A stretch of DNA of 64,000 bases from Collinsella aerofaciens (GCF_963360655.1 NZ_OY725712.1:124001-188000), one strand, 5' to 3'. Counted from the stretch's first letter, positions 8,734 through 17,899 are shown. Notes: generated by a model from the sequence alone, not told the origin. Numbers and translations are program-made.

Positions 8734-9651
8734 TTAATTGGACTCGCCCACCAGGGCGCGGCAGAAATCTTTGGCATTGAACTCCTGCAGGTCATCGACC
8801 TGCTCGCCCACGCCCACGCGCAGGATCGGGAGCTTGAGTTTCTCGGCCACGGCCATGGCGATACCGCCCTTAGCCGTGCCGTCGAGCTTAGTCATGATAA
8901 TACCGTCCAGGCCCAGCGCCTCGTTAAACTCGAGCGCCTGGTTCAGACCGTTTTGACCCGTCGCGGCGTCGATCACAAGCACGACCGAAACCGGCATGGG
9001 ACCGGCGGCCATATTGGCGGCGCGCTTACGGGTCACATTGACCACCTTGGCAAGCTCGCGCATGAGCTCAGGGCTCGTGTGCAGACGGCCGGCGGTATCG
9101 ATGAGCACCAGGTCACTGCCGCGCTTATCGGCCTCGTCGAGCACGTCATAGCACACGCTCGCCGGATCGGAGCCGCGGTCACGCTTGATAACCGGTACGC
9201 CGGCACGCTGCCCCCACACATCGAGCTGCTCGATGGCGGCGGCGCGGAAGGTGTCGGCCGAACCGATCACCACGTTCTTGCCGCGGGCAGCCATGGCGCT
9301 CGCGATCTTACCGACCGTCGTGGTCTTGCCGGCACCGTTAATGCCCACAAACAGCACGCAGCTCGGCGTATCGGAAAACGGATCTCGCTCGATGGGCACA
9401 AAGTGCTGCTCAAGCTGCTCGGCCAGGGCACGGCGAAGCTGCGGAGCGGTCTTGAGGTTCTTCTTGGCCGCGGCATCGCGCAGGTCATCGGAGACCTTGA
9501 TAGCGACCTCGGCGCCCATGTCACCCATGACGAGGGTGTCCTCCAGGTCCTCCCAAAAATCCTCGTCGACCTCGCCGCCAAAGTAGAAGACCTCGTTGAG
9601 GGCCTCGCGGCTGCGCTCAAGTCCGCGCGAGAGAGCATCGAAGAATCCCAT
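8734..9651 (-). CDS. ftsY: SRP receptor FtsY
   Basis: Membrane-associated GTPase partner of Ffh. 305 aa containing the N domain (from LSRGLERSREALNEVF) and the G domain with GINGAGKTTTVGK (103-115), DTAGRLHT and MTKLDGTAKGG. The long acidic A domain of enterobacterial FtsY is absent, as in many Gram-positives, so membrane contact would rely on the N-terminal helix. Its ATG overlaps the smc stop by one base (TAATG), showing translational coupling. Confidence 0.97.
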   Translation of the reverse strand: MGFFDALSRGLERSREALNEVFYFGGEVDEDFWEDLEDTLVMGDMGAEVAIKVSDDLRDAAAKKNLKTAPQLRRALAEQLEQHFVPIERDPFSDTPSCVLFVGINGAGKTTTVGKIASAMAARGKNVVIGSADTFRAAAIEQLDVWGQRAGVPVIKRDRGSDPASVCYDVLDEADKRGSDLVLIDTAGRLHTSPELMRELAKVVNVTRKRAANMAAGPMPVSVVLVIDAATGQNGLNQALEFNEALGLDGIIMTKLDGTAKGGIAMAVAEKLKLPILRVGVGEQVDDLQEFNAKDFCRALVGESN

Positions 9652-12600
9652 TATGCATTCACGACCTTTCCGGTTTCGCGATCGAGTTTTTGCGAGACGA
9701 CGCGACTGACGCCGTCGGCTTGCATCGAGACGCCGTAGAGGACGTCAGCGTCCTCCATAGTACGGCGTTGATGCGAGATAACCAAGAGCTGCGTATCGGA
9801 ACGCAACACGTCGAGTGCGCCGATGAGCTTGGACAGGTTGGCGTCATCGAGTGCCGCCTCGACCTCGTCCAGCACATAGAACGGCACCGTGCGCGTGCGG
9901 TACACAGCAAAGAGCAGGGCGAGCGCCGTCAGGCTCTTCTCGCCGCCCGACATGAGCATCATCTTGGTGATGCGCTTGCCGCGCGGCTGCGCCACGACCT
10001 CGATACCCGTCTCGGCAGGATGCTCGGGATCGGTCATCTCCAGATGAGCCTGGCCGCCCGGGAAGAGCATAGCGAAGATCTCGCGGAAGTTCGCGTCGAC
10101 CTTCTCAAACGTCACCAGGAAGGCCTTCCGCATCTTGCGATCAATGGCCACCGTGATCTTGATGAGCGCCTTGCGCGCGCTCTCCAGATCGGCCAGCTGC
10201 TCCTCGATGTAGTCGGCACGGCGCTTGAGCTGCTCGTACTCCTCCATGGCAACTTGGTTAACGGGACCAAGGTTGTTGATCTGGCGCACAAGCTGGTTGA
10301 GTTCGCGCTCGGCGGCATCGCGGTCCGTGGGCGCCGGAAGCATGAGCGCTTCCTCGAGCACCGTCGTGCCATCGGCGGTAATGGCCTTGATGGCAGCCTC
10401 GACCTGCACCTCGAGCTTGCCACGCGCGACCTTGAACTCGTTTTGCGTGGCAGAGGCGGTATCGACTCGCTCCTTAGCGCGGGCAACCTCTGCCTTGGCA
10501 TCCTCGATGGTCTTCTTGAGCGAAGCGGAGTCCGCCTCCTCCAGAGAGGCCTGGTCACGCAGGCGCGCTGCCCAATCCGACGCGCGTTCCAACAGGGCAG
10601 AATAGCGTTCGTGCATGGGGTCGACGCGCAGGCGCAGCAGCTCGAGCGAGCGCGAAGCCTGGCGTGTTCCGCGGATACGACGGTCGATGCCCTCAAGACG
10701 ATGCTCAAGGTCGGGCACGCGGCCCTTCAGCGAACGCAGGCGCTCGCTCGTCTGAGCCAGGCGGACCTTGGCATCGGCGAGCTTACCGGCTGCCTCGGAG
10801 TCGTCACGACGCACGCGATCGAGCTCGTCATTGGCTTCGGCAATCTGAAGAACCAGGTCGCTTGCCTGCGCACGGGCCTCGTCGCGCGAACGGGTGAGCT
10901 CGTCAACGCGCGGGCACGCAGCGCGAACAGCCTCGGCGGCCTGCTCGCGGCGCTTGGAGATGCGCACGCGCTCGACCTCGGCATTGTTGGCGCTTTGCTC
11001 CAGACGGCCGATCTCGGACAACAGGGAGCGGCGCTCGCCTTCAAGACGGGCGATCTCGCCGGCGGCATCGCCCTCAGCGGCACGCGCCTCTTCGACGGCC
11101 GCATTGGCCTCGACGACCTGATCCGACACATGCTCAAACACGGCAGCCAGATCGGGCTCAAGCCCCTCCAGCTCGCGAATGCGACGCTTACGCTCCAGAG
11201 CACCCGAGGCCTCGCCAGCATCGAGGCCCACGCGCACCAGGCCGCCACAGCTTACGCGGGCGCCATCGGGAGTCACATAGGTCACACCGTCAACGACCGG
11301 CGCCAACAGCGCGGCAGCCAAGTCATCGACCACGTAATAGCCGCCGAGCAGCGCCTCGACGACGGGTCCGTAGCCTGCGCGCACGGACAGACGATCAACC
11401 AGGCGGATACCGGCAGCGCCCTCAGCGGCGGTAGAGCCGCTCACGTCGCGCGCCACCAGCAGTGCTTCGCCCGAGGCCTTCTTTTGGTCCAGAGCCGCAC
11501 GACCGGCACGCTCAAGCGCGGACGTATCGTCGAACAGAAGCGCATCGATATCGCCGGCGAGCAATTGCTCAACCAGGCCCTCAAGCTCGCGCGGGGCTTC
11601 GAGCACATCGCCCAGGCGACCCGTTACGTCATCGCCCAGCGCACCCACCAGACGGCTCACGAGCGGCGAGCTGTCGGCCATGCGCGCATCAAGCTTCTTT
11701 TGGCTGGCAAGCTCCGAGCGCACCTCGGATAACTTGTTGCGCGCCTCGCTCTCACGATTACGCAAGTCCTTCAGGGCCGCACGGGCGACCTCGGTGGCCT
11801 CACGCGCATCGACCTGAGCCTGGCGCGCCTCCTCAAGAGCGCCCTCAAGCTCCTCGGCGCGGTCGCGACGGGTCTCGAGCGAGGCCGTGACCTCCTCGAG
11901 CTGTTCATCGATCTGCTCCAGGCGCGAGGCATACATGTTGTCCTCGACCTCGGCATTGGAAAGCGAATCCTTCACCTTGGCGAGCTCGAGCGCAGCATTA
12001 TCGGCAACGCGCTGCACATCGCGCTGCTCGCGCGTAAGCTGCGAAATCTGATTGTCGAGCGCAACGCGCCGCTCGTGGAGCTCGGCGGCGGCAGGACCAG
12101 CGGCGTCAACGTCCTCCTGGACCTGCATATGCGCGCCGGTCACTTCCTCGAGCTGAGCACGTGCGTCCTCGAGCTCCTCGACCACACGACGACGCTGATG
12201 CTCGGAGCTCGAAATCTGCCCGCGCATGTCGGACAGGCGCGACACCATGTTATGGCCCTTTTCCTCGAGCAGACGCATGTCTGAGTTAATGCGACCGACC
12301 ACATCTTGCATATGGCGGCGTTGCTCGCCCAGATCGCCCACAAACAGGCCTTTTTCCTCGAGCATAACTTGGAGCTTCTCGAGCTCGCGCTCCTTTTCGC
12401 CCAAGCGGTACTGCGCAAGCTCAAGTTCGGCGGCGCCCTCCTTAGAGCGGCTCTCCAGGTCGTTCCACTGCGACTGCAGCGAACGAAGCTCGTCGACGGC
12501 CAGCATCTGCGTAAGTTCGTTCGCGCGCGAGGACAGCTCTTTGTACTTGCGCGCGCGATCGACCTGACGCTCCAGTGGCCGCAGCTGACGGGCGATTTCC

Positions 12601-13187
12601 TTATTGATGTCGCGGGCACGCGTCAGATGCTCGTCCATCGACTTAATCTTTTTGAGCGCACGCTCCTTGCGGCGCTTGTGCTTGGAGATGCCGGCGGCCT
12701 CCTCGATGAGGGCGCGGCGCTCCTCGGGGCGGCTCTGCAAAATGGCGTCGAGCTTGCCCTGGCTGATGATGGAATGCGTATCCTTGCCCAGGCCCGAATC
12801 GTGCAGGATGTCCTGAATGTCCATCAGGCGGCACGGACTCGAGTTGATGAGGTACTCGCTTTCGCCCGAGCGATACATGCGACGGGTGATGGCGACCTCG
12901 TCAAAGTCGACGGGCAACATATGGTCCGAGTTATCGAGCACCAGCGTGACCTCGGCGACACCCACCGGCTTGCGCGCCGACGAGCCCGAGAAGATGACAT
13001 CCTCCATGGCCTGGCCGCGCAACTGCTTGGCGCTCTGCTCGCCCAGGACCCACAGGATGGAGTCGGAGATGTTCGATTTTCCCGAGCCGTTGGGACCGAC
13101 GATGACGGTCAGGCCCGGCTCAAACGTCATATGGGCGCGGTCGGCAAACGACTTGAACCCTTTGAGCGTGAGGGACTTGAGATACAC
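9651..13187 (-). CDS. smc: Chromosome segregation protein SMC
   Basis: 1178-aa condensin ATPase that loops and organises the chromosome with ScpA/ScpB. Walker A GPNGSGKSNISD is at 31-42. A long coiled coil follows, then a hinge around residues 500-660 (VSRLVGALGDDVTGRLGDVLE), a second coiled coil, and the C-terminal signature LMSGGEKSLTALALLF with Walker B FYVLDEVEAALDDANL. Length and layout are canonical. It lies between rnc (10 bp upstream) and ftsY (1-bp overlap), the conserved rnc-smc-ftsY order. Confidence 0.98.
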   Translation of the reverse strand: MYLKSLTLKGFKSFADRAHMTFEPGLTVIVGPNGSGKSNISDSILWVLGEQSAKQLRGQAMEDVIFSGSSARKPVGVAEVTLVLDNSDHMLPVDFDEVAITRRMYRSGESEYLINSSPCRLMDIQDILHDSGLGKDTHSIISQGKLDAILQSRPEERRALIEEAAGISKHKRRKERALKKIKSMDEHLTRARDINKEIARQLRPLERQVDRARKYKELSSRANELTQMLAVDELRSLQSQWNDLESRSKEGAAELELAQYRLGEKERELEKLQVMLEEKGLFVGDLGEQRRHMQDVVGRINSDMRLLEEKGHNMVSRLSDMRGQISSSEHQRRRVVEELEDARAQLEEVTGAHMQVQEDVDAAGPAAAELHERRVALDNQISQLTREQRDVQRVADNAALELAKVKDSLSNAEVEDNMYASRLEQIDEQLEEVTASLETRRDRAEELEGALEEARQAQVDAREATEVARAALKDLRNRESEARNKLSEVRSELASQKKLDARMADSSPLVSRLVGALGDDVTGRLGDVLEAPRELEGLVEQLLAGDIDALLFDDTSALERAGRAALDQKKASGEALLVARDVSGSTAAEGAAGIRLVDRLSVRAGYGPVVEALLGGYYVVDDLAAALLAPVVDGVTYVTPDGARVSCGGLVRVGLDAGEASGALERKRRIRELEGLEPDLAAVFEHVSDQVVEANAAVEEARAAEGDAAGEIARLEGERRSLLSEIGRLEQSANNAEVERVRISKRREQAAEAVRAACPRVDELTRSRDEARAQASDLVLQIAEANDELDRVRRDDSEAAGKLADAKVRLAQTSERLRSLKGRVPDLEHRLEGIDRRIRGTRQASRSLELLRLRVDPMHERYSALLERASDWAARLRDQASLEEADSASLKKTIEDAKAEVARAKERVDTASATQNEFKVARGKLEVQVEAAIKAITADGTTVLEEALMLPAPTDRDAAERELNQLVRQINNLGPVNQVAMEEYEQLKRRADYIEEQLADLESARKALIKITVAIDRKMRKAFLVTFEKVDANFREIFAMLFPGGQAHLEMTDPEHPAETGIEVVAQPRGKRITKMMLMSGGEKSLTALALLFAVYRTRTVPFYVLDEVEAALDDANLSKLIGALDVLRSDTQLLVISHQRRTMEDADVLYGVSMQADGVSRVVSQKLDRETGKVVNA

Positions 13188-13197
13188 GGTTCCTCGC

Positions 13198-13923
13198 TTA
13201 CACGTGCTTCTTATTCAGAATCACGCCGTTGGTGGTGTAACCCATGCGGTCGAGCGCTTCGAGCGCGGCGGCTCCCTCGGCTTCCTTCTTTGAGGAGCCG
13301 GAGCCGCGACCCTGACGAATACCATCGATCAACACCACGGCGGTAAAGGTGGGCGCATGCGCCGGGCCCTCGGAGCCAACGAGCTTATACGCCGGGGGCT
13401 CGTGACCGTCGGCTTGCACGCACTCCTGCAAAAACGACTTGGGGTTCGCGGGATGCTCGGCGCGCTCGGAAGCCAAATGCGGCTTAAGCGTACGATGGAT
13501 AAACTCCGCTGCGGCATCCCAGCCGGCATCCAGGTACAGTGCGCCCACGAGCGACTCGTAGACGTTCTCGAGGGCCGAATGCAGGCCGCGCGCACCGGTA
13601 CCGGTCTCGGAGGCACCAAAGATGATGATGTCGTCGATGCCCAGCTCGTGAGAAACCTCGGACAGCGTAGCGCCCGAGACAAGCGACACCTTCAGGCGTG
13701 TGAGCTTGCCCTCGTCAAACTCCGGATAGGACTCAAACAGGGAGCGTGCGACCACAGCGCCCAAAATGGAATCGCCCAAGAACTCAAGGCGCTCATAGCT
13801 GGCAGAAACCGGCTGGCCCTCGACTGCCGAGGGATGCGTAAGCGCCGCGCGCAGCAGCACCTTATTGTTGAACTCGTGGCCCAAGATTTCCTGGGCGCGC
13901 GTAAGTCGGTCGGATAAAGCCAA
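13198..13923 (-). CDS. rnc: Ribonuclease III
   Basis: Double-strand-specific endoribonuclease that processes rRNA precursors and structured mRNAs. The catalytic domain carries the signature ERLEFLGDS (44-52) and the second acidic helix ALENVYESLVGALYLDAG. The C-terminal dsRNA-binding domain runs from NPKSFLQECVQADG to KKEAEGAAALEALDRMG. 241 aa, normal length. Only 3 bp separate it from the upstream acpP stop, so both are read as one transcript. Confidence 0.97.
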   Translation of the reverse strand: MALSDRLTRAQEILGHEFNNKVLLRAALTHPSAVEGQPVSASYERLEFLGDSILGAVVARSLFESYPEFDEGKLTRLKVSLVSGATLSEVSHELGIDDIIIFGASETGTGARGLHSALENVYESLVGALYLDAGWDAAAEFIHRTLKPHLASERAEHPANPKSFLQECVQADGHEPPAYKLVGSEGPAHAPTFTAVVLIDGIRQGRGSGSSKKEAEGAAALEALDRMGYTTNGVILNKKHV

Positions 13924-13926
13924 GAC

Positions 13927-14169
13927 TTAGGCCTCCTTGGCAGCTTCGATAGCGTCGACGGCGTCGGCGACAGAGTTGAGCGAGAGAAGGGTCTCGTCAT
14001 CGATCTCGAGGTTGAACTCGTCCTCGATAGCCGTAACCAGCTGCAGGCGCTCGAGCGAGTTGGCATCGAGGTCGTCAAAGGTGGTCTCATCGCTAATTTC
14101 GGCAACATCGACGCCCAGAACGTCAGCAGCGACCTCGGCGATCTTGTCGAAGATTTCGGAGCGGTCCAT
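13927..14169 (-). CDS. acpP: Acyl carrier protein
   Basis: 80-aa acidic carrier that holds growing fatty-acyl chains on a phosphopantetheine arm. The attachment serine lies in FDDLDANSLERLQLV, where DANSLE replaces the usual DSLD/E. ATG 14169 is chosen because GAGAGGAAG precedes it by 5-6 bases; the open frame continues upstream without any ACP-like sequence. It sits directly downstream of plsX, which uses acyl-ACP, and upstream of rnc. A perfect 20-bp-core palindrome lies in its leader. Confidence 0.95.
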   Translation of the reverse strand: MDRSEIFDKIAEVAADVLGVDVAEISDETTFDDLDANSLERLQLVTAIEDEFNLEIDDETLLSLNSVADAVDAIEAAKEA

Positions 14170-14205
14170 AGCGCTTCCTCTCATAGTGCATGAATACCAA
14201 AAGAA

Positions 14206-14246
14206 TGGTACCGCCCGGGCGGTACCAAGACACGGTTCTGATTCTA
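14206..14246 (-). promoter_or_regulatory. Predicted acpP promoter and palindromic operator
   Basis: A perfect 22-bp palindrome (14206-14227) with core GGTACCGCCCGGGCGGTACC lies about 40 bp upstream of the acpP start. TAGAAT (14241-14246, minus strand) is a good -10, placing the predicted start just upstream of the palindrome; the -35 is weak. The position would suit a roadblock-type repressor. There is no loop, so it is a poor terminator. Confidence 0.5.
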
Positions 14247-14293
14247 CCCCACGACGTGCGCCGCGAAGCACATAACAGCACTCTAACTCGCTC

Positions 14294-15313
14294 TTATAAA
14301 ACGATACCGTCCATAGAGTTGGCGACATTCTCGACCAGCCCGGCGCGCACGGCTTCGGCCGCCGCAAGCGTACCGTTTTTAACAGCCTCGACCGAGGTGG
14401 CACCATGGCCGATCAGGACCACGCCGCGCAGGCCCAAAAGAATCGCGCCGCCCTTGGCGTCGCCCGAAAGCTTGGCTTTAATCTCGCGCATCTGCTTTTT
14501 AATGAGCAGCGCGGCGATCTTGGTGCCGAGCGAGGCCATAAAGGCACCCTTGAGTTCCTGCAGCAAAAACTTGGCAGCGCCCTCGGTGGCCTTGAGCGAG
14601 ATGTTGCCCGACATGCCGTCGGCGACCACGACGTCAAAATTGCCCGACGTAAGATCGGTGCCCTCGCAGTTACCAACAAAGCCGGGAACGGCGGCTTTCA
14701 TGGCCGGGAAGCAGGCCTTGGTAAAGTTGGAGCCCTTCTCGTCCTCGGTGCCGTTGGCAAGCAGGCCCACGCGGGGATGCTCGATGCCCAGGACGACGCG
14801 GGCATAGGCGCTACCCATCTGAGCAAAACGCACCATGTCATCGACCTCCACATCGGGGTTGGCACCCATGTCGCACAGCACCGTCAGACCGCCGGCGCGA
14901 TTGGGCAACGCATTGGTGAGGCACGGACGCACCGGCTGCTTCTTGCCTTCGGCCTGATACCTAAACGGCGTCACGTAGGCGGTGGCAGCGGCGGTCATGG
15001 CACCGGTCGAGCCGGCGGAGAAGAACGCATCCGCGTTGCCCTTCTTAATGGCGCGGCAAGAAAGCACGATCGACGACTTACGCTTGGTCATCACGGCGCG
15101 AATGGGATTGTCATCCATGGCGATAACGTCAGGTGCCTCAAGGGCCTCAACACGTGCATGGGAAGCTGCAAAGGGATTGACGATTTCGGCGGGGCCAGCT
15201 GCCAAGACCTCGATATCGGAATCGGCGGCAAGCGCAGCCTCGATACCATCAAGAACAACCTGAGGTTTCTCGTCTCCGCCCACAACGTCTACACAAACGC
15301 GAACGTTACTCAT
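14294..15313 (-). CDS. plsX: Phosphate acyltransferase PlsX
   Basis: Converts acyl-ACP to acyl-phosphate for PlsY, the first step of membrane phospholipid synthesis. VRVCVDVVGGDEKPQVVLDG at the N-terminus, DNPIRAVMTKRKSSIV, AFFSAGSTGAMTAAAT and CDMGANPDVEVDDMVRFAQMG are PlsX landmarks. Start at ATG 15313, seven bases after AAGGAG; TTG 15319 is less likely. 339 aa. Preceded by a terminator-like hairpin after rpmF and followed, 124 bp on, by acpP. Confidence 0.96.
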   Translation of the reverse strand: MSNVRVCVDVVGGDEKPQVVLDGIEAALAADSDIEVLAAGPAEIVNPFAASHARVEALEAPDVIAMDDNPIRAVMTKRKSSIVLSCRAIKKGNADAFFSAGSTGAMTAAATAYVTPFRYQAEGKKQPVRPCLTNALPNRAGGLTVLCDMGANPDVEVDDMVRFAQMGSAYARVVLGIEHPRVGLLANGTEDEKGSNFTKACFPAMKAAVPGFVGNCEGTDLTSGNFDVVVADGMSGNISLKATEGAAKFLLQELKGAFMASLGTKIAALLIKKQMREIKAKLSGDAKGGAILLGLRGVVLIGHGATSVEAVKNGTLAAAEAVRAGLVENVANSMDGIVL

Positions 15314-15330
15314 ATACAAGCTCCTTATAC

Positions 15331-15360
15331 AAAAATGGCCGACTCATTGAGCCGGCCATT
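15331..15360 (-). terminator. Terminator-like hairpin between rpmF and plsX
   Basis: On the minus strand a 12-bp stem (one mismatch, arms starting AATGGCCG) is followed by a run of T at 15334-15331, just before the plsX ribosome site. It could end most yceD-rpmF transcripts and lower plsX output, or act as an attenuator. Confidence 0.65.
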
Positions 15361-15400
15361 GTGGTTCCAGTTGGAACGGCATCGCATCCAGAGTATACAG

Positions 15401-15580
15401 TTACTCGGTAACGATAACCTCGCGGTCCTTGTAGAAACCGCAGCTGGGGCACACGTGGTGCGGGAGCTTAACAGCGCCGCAACGGGGGCACGTGGACTGA
15501 GCCGCAGCCGAGATCTTCATGTTGGCGGAACGACGGGTATGGGTGCGGATACGACCCTGCTTTTGTTTAGGTACGGGCAT
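15401..15580 (-). CDS. rpmF: 50S ribosomal protein L32
   Basis: 59-aa zinc-ribbon protein of the large ribosomal subunit. Reading ATG 15580 to TAA 15401 gives MPVPKQKQGRIRTHTRRSAN, then CPRCG (31-35) and CPSCG (44-48), the two metal-binding knuckles. Its place between yceD and plsX is the conserved arrangement. The AAGGTCACT leader gives a modest ribosome site. Confidence 0.96.
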   Translation of the reverse strand: MPVPKQKQGRIRTHTRRSANMKISAAAQSTCPRCGAVKLPHHVCPSCGFYKDREVIVTE

Positions 15581-15644
15581 AGTGACCTTCCTTATGAACT
15601 ATCCAGTGTGGCGATTACGCGCAAGTAGCGATACTACCACAGTT

Positions 15645-16199
15645 TTACTCGTCAAGCTTGAGATTCTTCAATGCTGCAAATGGATTTTCCGTGGCAGCGG
15701 CCCATTCGGCCTCTGCCTGGGCGGCGCAATCGCATTGCTCGACGTTGAGATTGATGCCGCAGGTGGGGCAAAGGCCGCGGCAATCGGGCTTGCACAGGAC
15801 AACGAACGGCGTGTCCATGACGACCGCGTCGTTGATGGGCTCACCCAGATCGACGATGCGATCCTCGCCCAGCAACTCGTAGCCGTCTTCGTAGGCCTCG
15901 GGGTCCTCGGGCTCCTCAAAGAGGTAGAACTCCTCGATCTCGCCTGCGATATCAAACGAGGCGGGCTCTAGGCAGCGATCGCACTCGCCGGTGGCGTGGG
16001 CGCGGACCATGCCCGAGAGCAGAACGCCGGTACCGGCGTTGGTAAAGACAACGTCGTAGGCAATGCCGTCCTGCAGCTGGTACTCCTTCTCGCCAACCGT
16101 GAAGGCGGCGACATCGACCTTGCCGGTCAGCGGATAAGAGTCTCCGGGAAACTCGAGTTGCTCGGAAAGATCGACGGTTACGCTCGGGAACTCAGCCAT
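15645..16199 (-). CDS. yceD: YceD/DUF177 family protein
   Basis: Conserved partner of rpmF; in several bacteria and in plastids the family is linked to 23S rRNA or ribosome maturation, but the mechanism is unclear. From ATG 16199 (MAEFPSVTVDLSEQLEF) the protein has 184 residues. ATGECDRCLEPASFDI and the cysteine cluster CKPDCRGLCPTCGINLNVEQ are the DUF177 signatures. The ATG overlaps the stop of the upstream coiled-coil gene (TAATG), so the two are translationally coupled. rpmF follows after 64 bp. Confidence 0.9.
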   Translation of the reverse strand: MAEFPSVTVDLSEQLEFPGDSYPLTGKVDVAAFTVGEKEYQLQDGIAYDVVFTNAGTGVLLSGMVRAHATGECDRCLEPASFDIAGEIEEFYLFEEPEDPEAYEDGYELLGEDRIVDLGEPINDAVVMDTPFVVLCKPDCRGLCPTCGINLNVEQCDCAAQAEAEWAAATENPFAALKNLKLDE

Positions 16200-16696
16200 T
16201 ACCACTGACCGTTCTGCTGGGCGGCACCCTCGTTGAGCTGCTGACGGCAACGGGTGACGGTGCCGGTCAGGCTCTTAAGGTTCTCCTCAAGGTGCGTAAA
16301 GACCTGCTCTGCGTAATCCTCGGCGGCATAACGCGTCTCGCGCTCGTACTGCTGGGCACGGTCGCGAATGTCGTCGGCCTGCTGCTGGGCTAGGCGAACG
16401 ATCTCCTGCTCACCGGCAATGGTGAGGGCCTGCTGCTGAGCGTCGGCAATGATGGAATCGGCCTGAGCGGCGGCGGAAGCCATAAGCTCCTCACGCTCTT
16501 TGAGGATACGGCGGGACTTCTGCCACTCCTCGGGATAGCTCATGCGGATCTCATCGAGGATGTTAAAGAAGACGTCGGCGTCGATAACCTTCATCTGGGC
16601 GTTCTTGCCGAACGGCGTCTTAGCCTCTTCGATGAGCCCCTCGAGCTCGTCGACAAGACTCACGATCCTGTCGCCAGGAAAATTCTCGCCCGGCAT
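16199..16696 (-). CDS. Coiled-coil protein, DivIVA-like or ATP-synthase-b-like, function unknown
   Basis: 165 residues from ATG 16696, nine bases after AAAGGAG. The N-terminal part (DRIVSLVDELEGLIEEAKTPFGKNAQMKVIDADVFFNILDEI) is a short helical module. Residues about 60-140 are strongly predicted coiled coil rich in Gln, Ala and Glu (ADSIIADAQQQALTIAGEQE). This composition is seen in DivIVA-related scaffold proteins placed near yceD in Gram-positives. I do not recognise a specific orthologue. It lies between coaD and yceD and is coupled to yceD. Confidence 0.78.
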   Translation of the reverse strand: MPGENFPGDRIVSLVDELEGLIEEAKTPFGKNAQMKVIDADVFFNILDEIRMSYPEEWQKSRRILKEREELMASAAAQADSIIADAQQQALTIAGEQEIVRLAQQQADDIRDRAQQYERETRYAAEDYAEQVFTHLEENLKSLTGTVTRCRQQLNEGAAQQNGQW

Positions 16697-16764
16697 CCGG
16701 TCTCCTTTCATAGGTAACATATCATCGAGTTAGTTTACCACATGCCACCAGGCAATAAAAAATG

Positions 16765-17262
16765 TCACGAAAAGCGATGTTTGAGCGCTTCGACCACGTT
16801 GGGCGGCACAAACGTCGACACGTCGCTGCCAAGCGACGCGATCTGGCGCACCACCGAGCTCGAGATATAGCCGTACTGCGGAGCACTCATGACAAAGATA
16901 GACTCCAGCTCGTTATCCAGGCGGTAGTTGAGGTCGGCCTGCTGCAGCTCGTACTCAAAGTCGGTCATGGCGCGCAGGCCCTTAACGACGGCACCTGCCC
17001 CCTGTTCACGTGCAAAGTCGACCAGCAGGCCGGTGAAAGGCAGTACCTCGATGCCGTCCAAATCGCCGAGGGCCTCGCGGGCCAGCGCCACGCGCTCGTC
17101 GAGCATAAAGGTGGTACCCACGCCGTTTTTACCCTGCGACTCGGCCACGGCGACAATCACGCTGGGAAAGATGCGGCGGGCACGGCGAATCACATCGATA
17201 TGGCCAAAGGTGATGGGGTCGAAGGTGCCCGGGACGATCACGCGGTTGATGGTGTCATTCAT
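16765..17262 (-). CDS. coaD: Phosphopantetheine adenylyltransferase
   Basis: Fourth step of coenzyme A synthesis: adenylates 4'-phosphopantetheine. From ATG 17262 (MNDTINRVIVPGTFDPITFGHIDVI) 165 aa. The nucleotidyltransferase motif is TFGH, where many relatives have T/HxGH. FTGLLVDFAREQGAGAVVKGLRA and the C-terminal YGYISSSVVRQIASLG are CoaD landmarks. A GGAGGA ribosome site lies upstream, within the end of rsmD; the two genes overlap by 8 bp. The product feeds the phosphopantetheine needed by the nearby AcpP. Confidence 0.96.
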   Translation of the reverse strand: MNDTINRVIVPGTFDPITFGHIDVIRRARRIFPSVIVAVAESQGKNGVGTTFMLDERVALAREALGDLDGIEVLPFTGLLVDFAREQGAGAVVKGLRAMTDFEYELQQADLNYRLDNELESIFVMSAPQYGYISSSVVRQIASLGSDVSTFVPPNVVEALKHRFS

Positions 17263-17899
17263 GGGCGTCCTCCGAAGGCGCATCCTCGTCATTTTCGTTC
17301 TCGTCACCATGGTCCTTCACGTCCTCGGCCACCCAGCGCAGCAAGTCAACCGAGGTAATGCCGTAGCGCTTCTCTCGCACGGTCTCAAAACCAGCTGGAT
17401 GAGCGCCCGCATCGGTTGCGGCATGCTCAAACAGGGCAAAGGCCCCGGGCGTCAGCAGCTCCTGCTGGGAAAGATTTTGCAGCAGCTCCTCGACCGGCTC
17501 GGCGCCAAAGGCATACGGCGGATCGAGCAGGACCAGATCAAAAGGACCGCCCGGCACGCGACCGCGCGAGGCACTCGCCAGCACATCGCCGGTAACGACA
17601 CGCCAACGCGAACGGTCGCGGCACAGCGACTCGACGTTCTTGGTGATCAGACGGGCGGCGTTGCGATCGATCTCGAACGTGGTGAGCGTGCGGGCGCCAC
17701 GCGAGAGCATCTCGATTCCCAGGGCGCCGGAGCCGCCAAAAGCGTCCAGCACGCGGACCTCGTCCAAATCGAAGTCGAACGCCGACATGACCATGGATGC
17801 ACATGCCTCGCGCACGCGATCGGTCGTGGGACGGGTGACATCGCGCCCGCGCGGCTCTTCGATCTTACGGCCGCGCCATTCACCGCCGATGATTCTCAT
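17255..17899 (-). CDS. rsmD: 16S rRNA (guanine966-N2)-methyltransferase RsmD
   Basis: S-adenosylmethionine-dependent methyltransferase acting on G966 of 16S rRNA. MRIIGGEWRGRKIEEPRG, RPTTDRVREA, the cofactor loop VLDAFGGSGALGIEMLSRGA and the catalytic FDLVLLDPPYAFG are all present. 214 aa including an acidic tail (DHGDENENDEDAPSEDAHE) that exceeds the usual core by about 20 residues. The ATG overlaps the recG stop by 4 bp. The rsmD-coaD pairing is widespread. Confidence 0.95.
   Translation of the reverse strand: MRIIGGEWRGRKIEEPRGRDVTRPTTDRVREACASMVMSAFDFDLDEVRVLDAFGGSGALGIEMLSRGARTLTTFEIDRNAARLITKNVESLCRDRSRWRVVTGDVLASASRGRVPGGPFDLVLLDPPYAFGAEPVEELLQNLSQQELLTPGAFALFEHAATDAGAHPAGFETVREKRYGITSVDLLRWVAEDVKDHGDENENDEDAPSEDAHE

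Noticed and set aside
9690-11732. 680-codon plus-strand open frame opposite smc
   Set aside because: Antisense shadow caused by high GC at third positions; residues have no family-like pattern and smc is certain.
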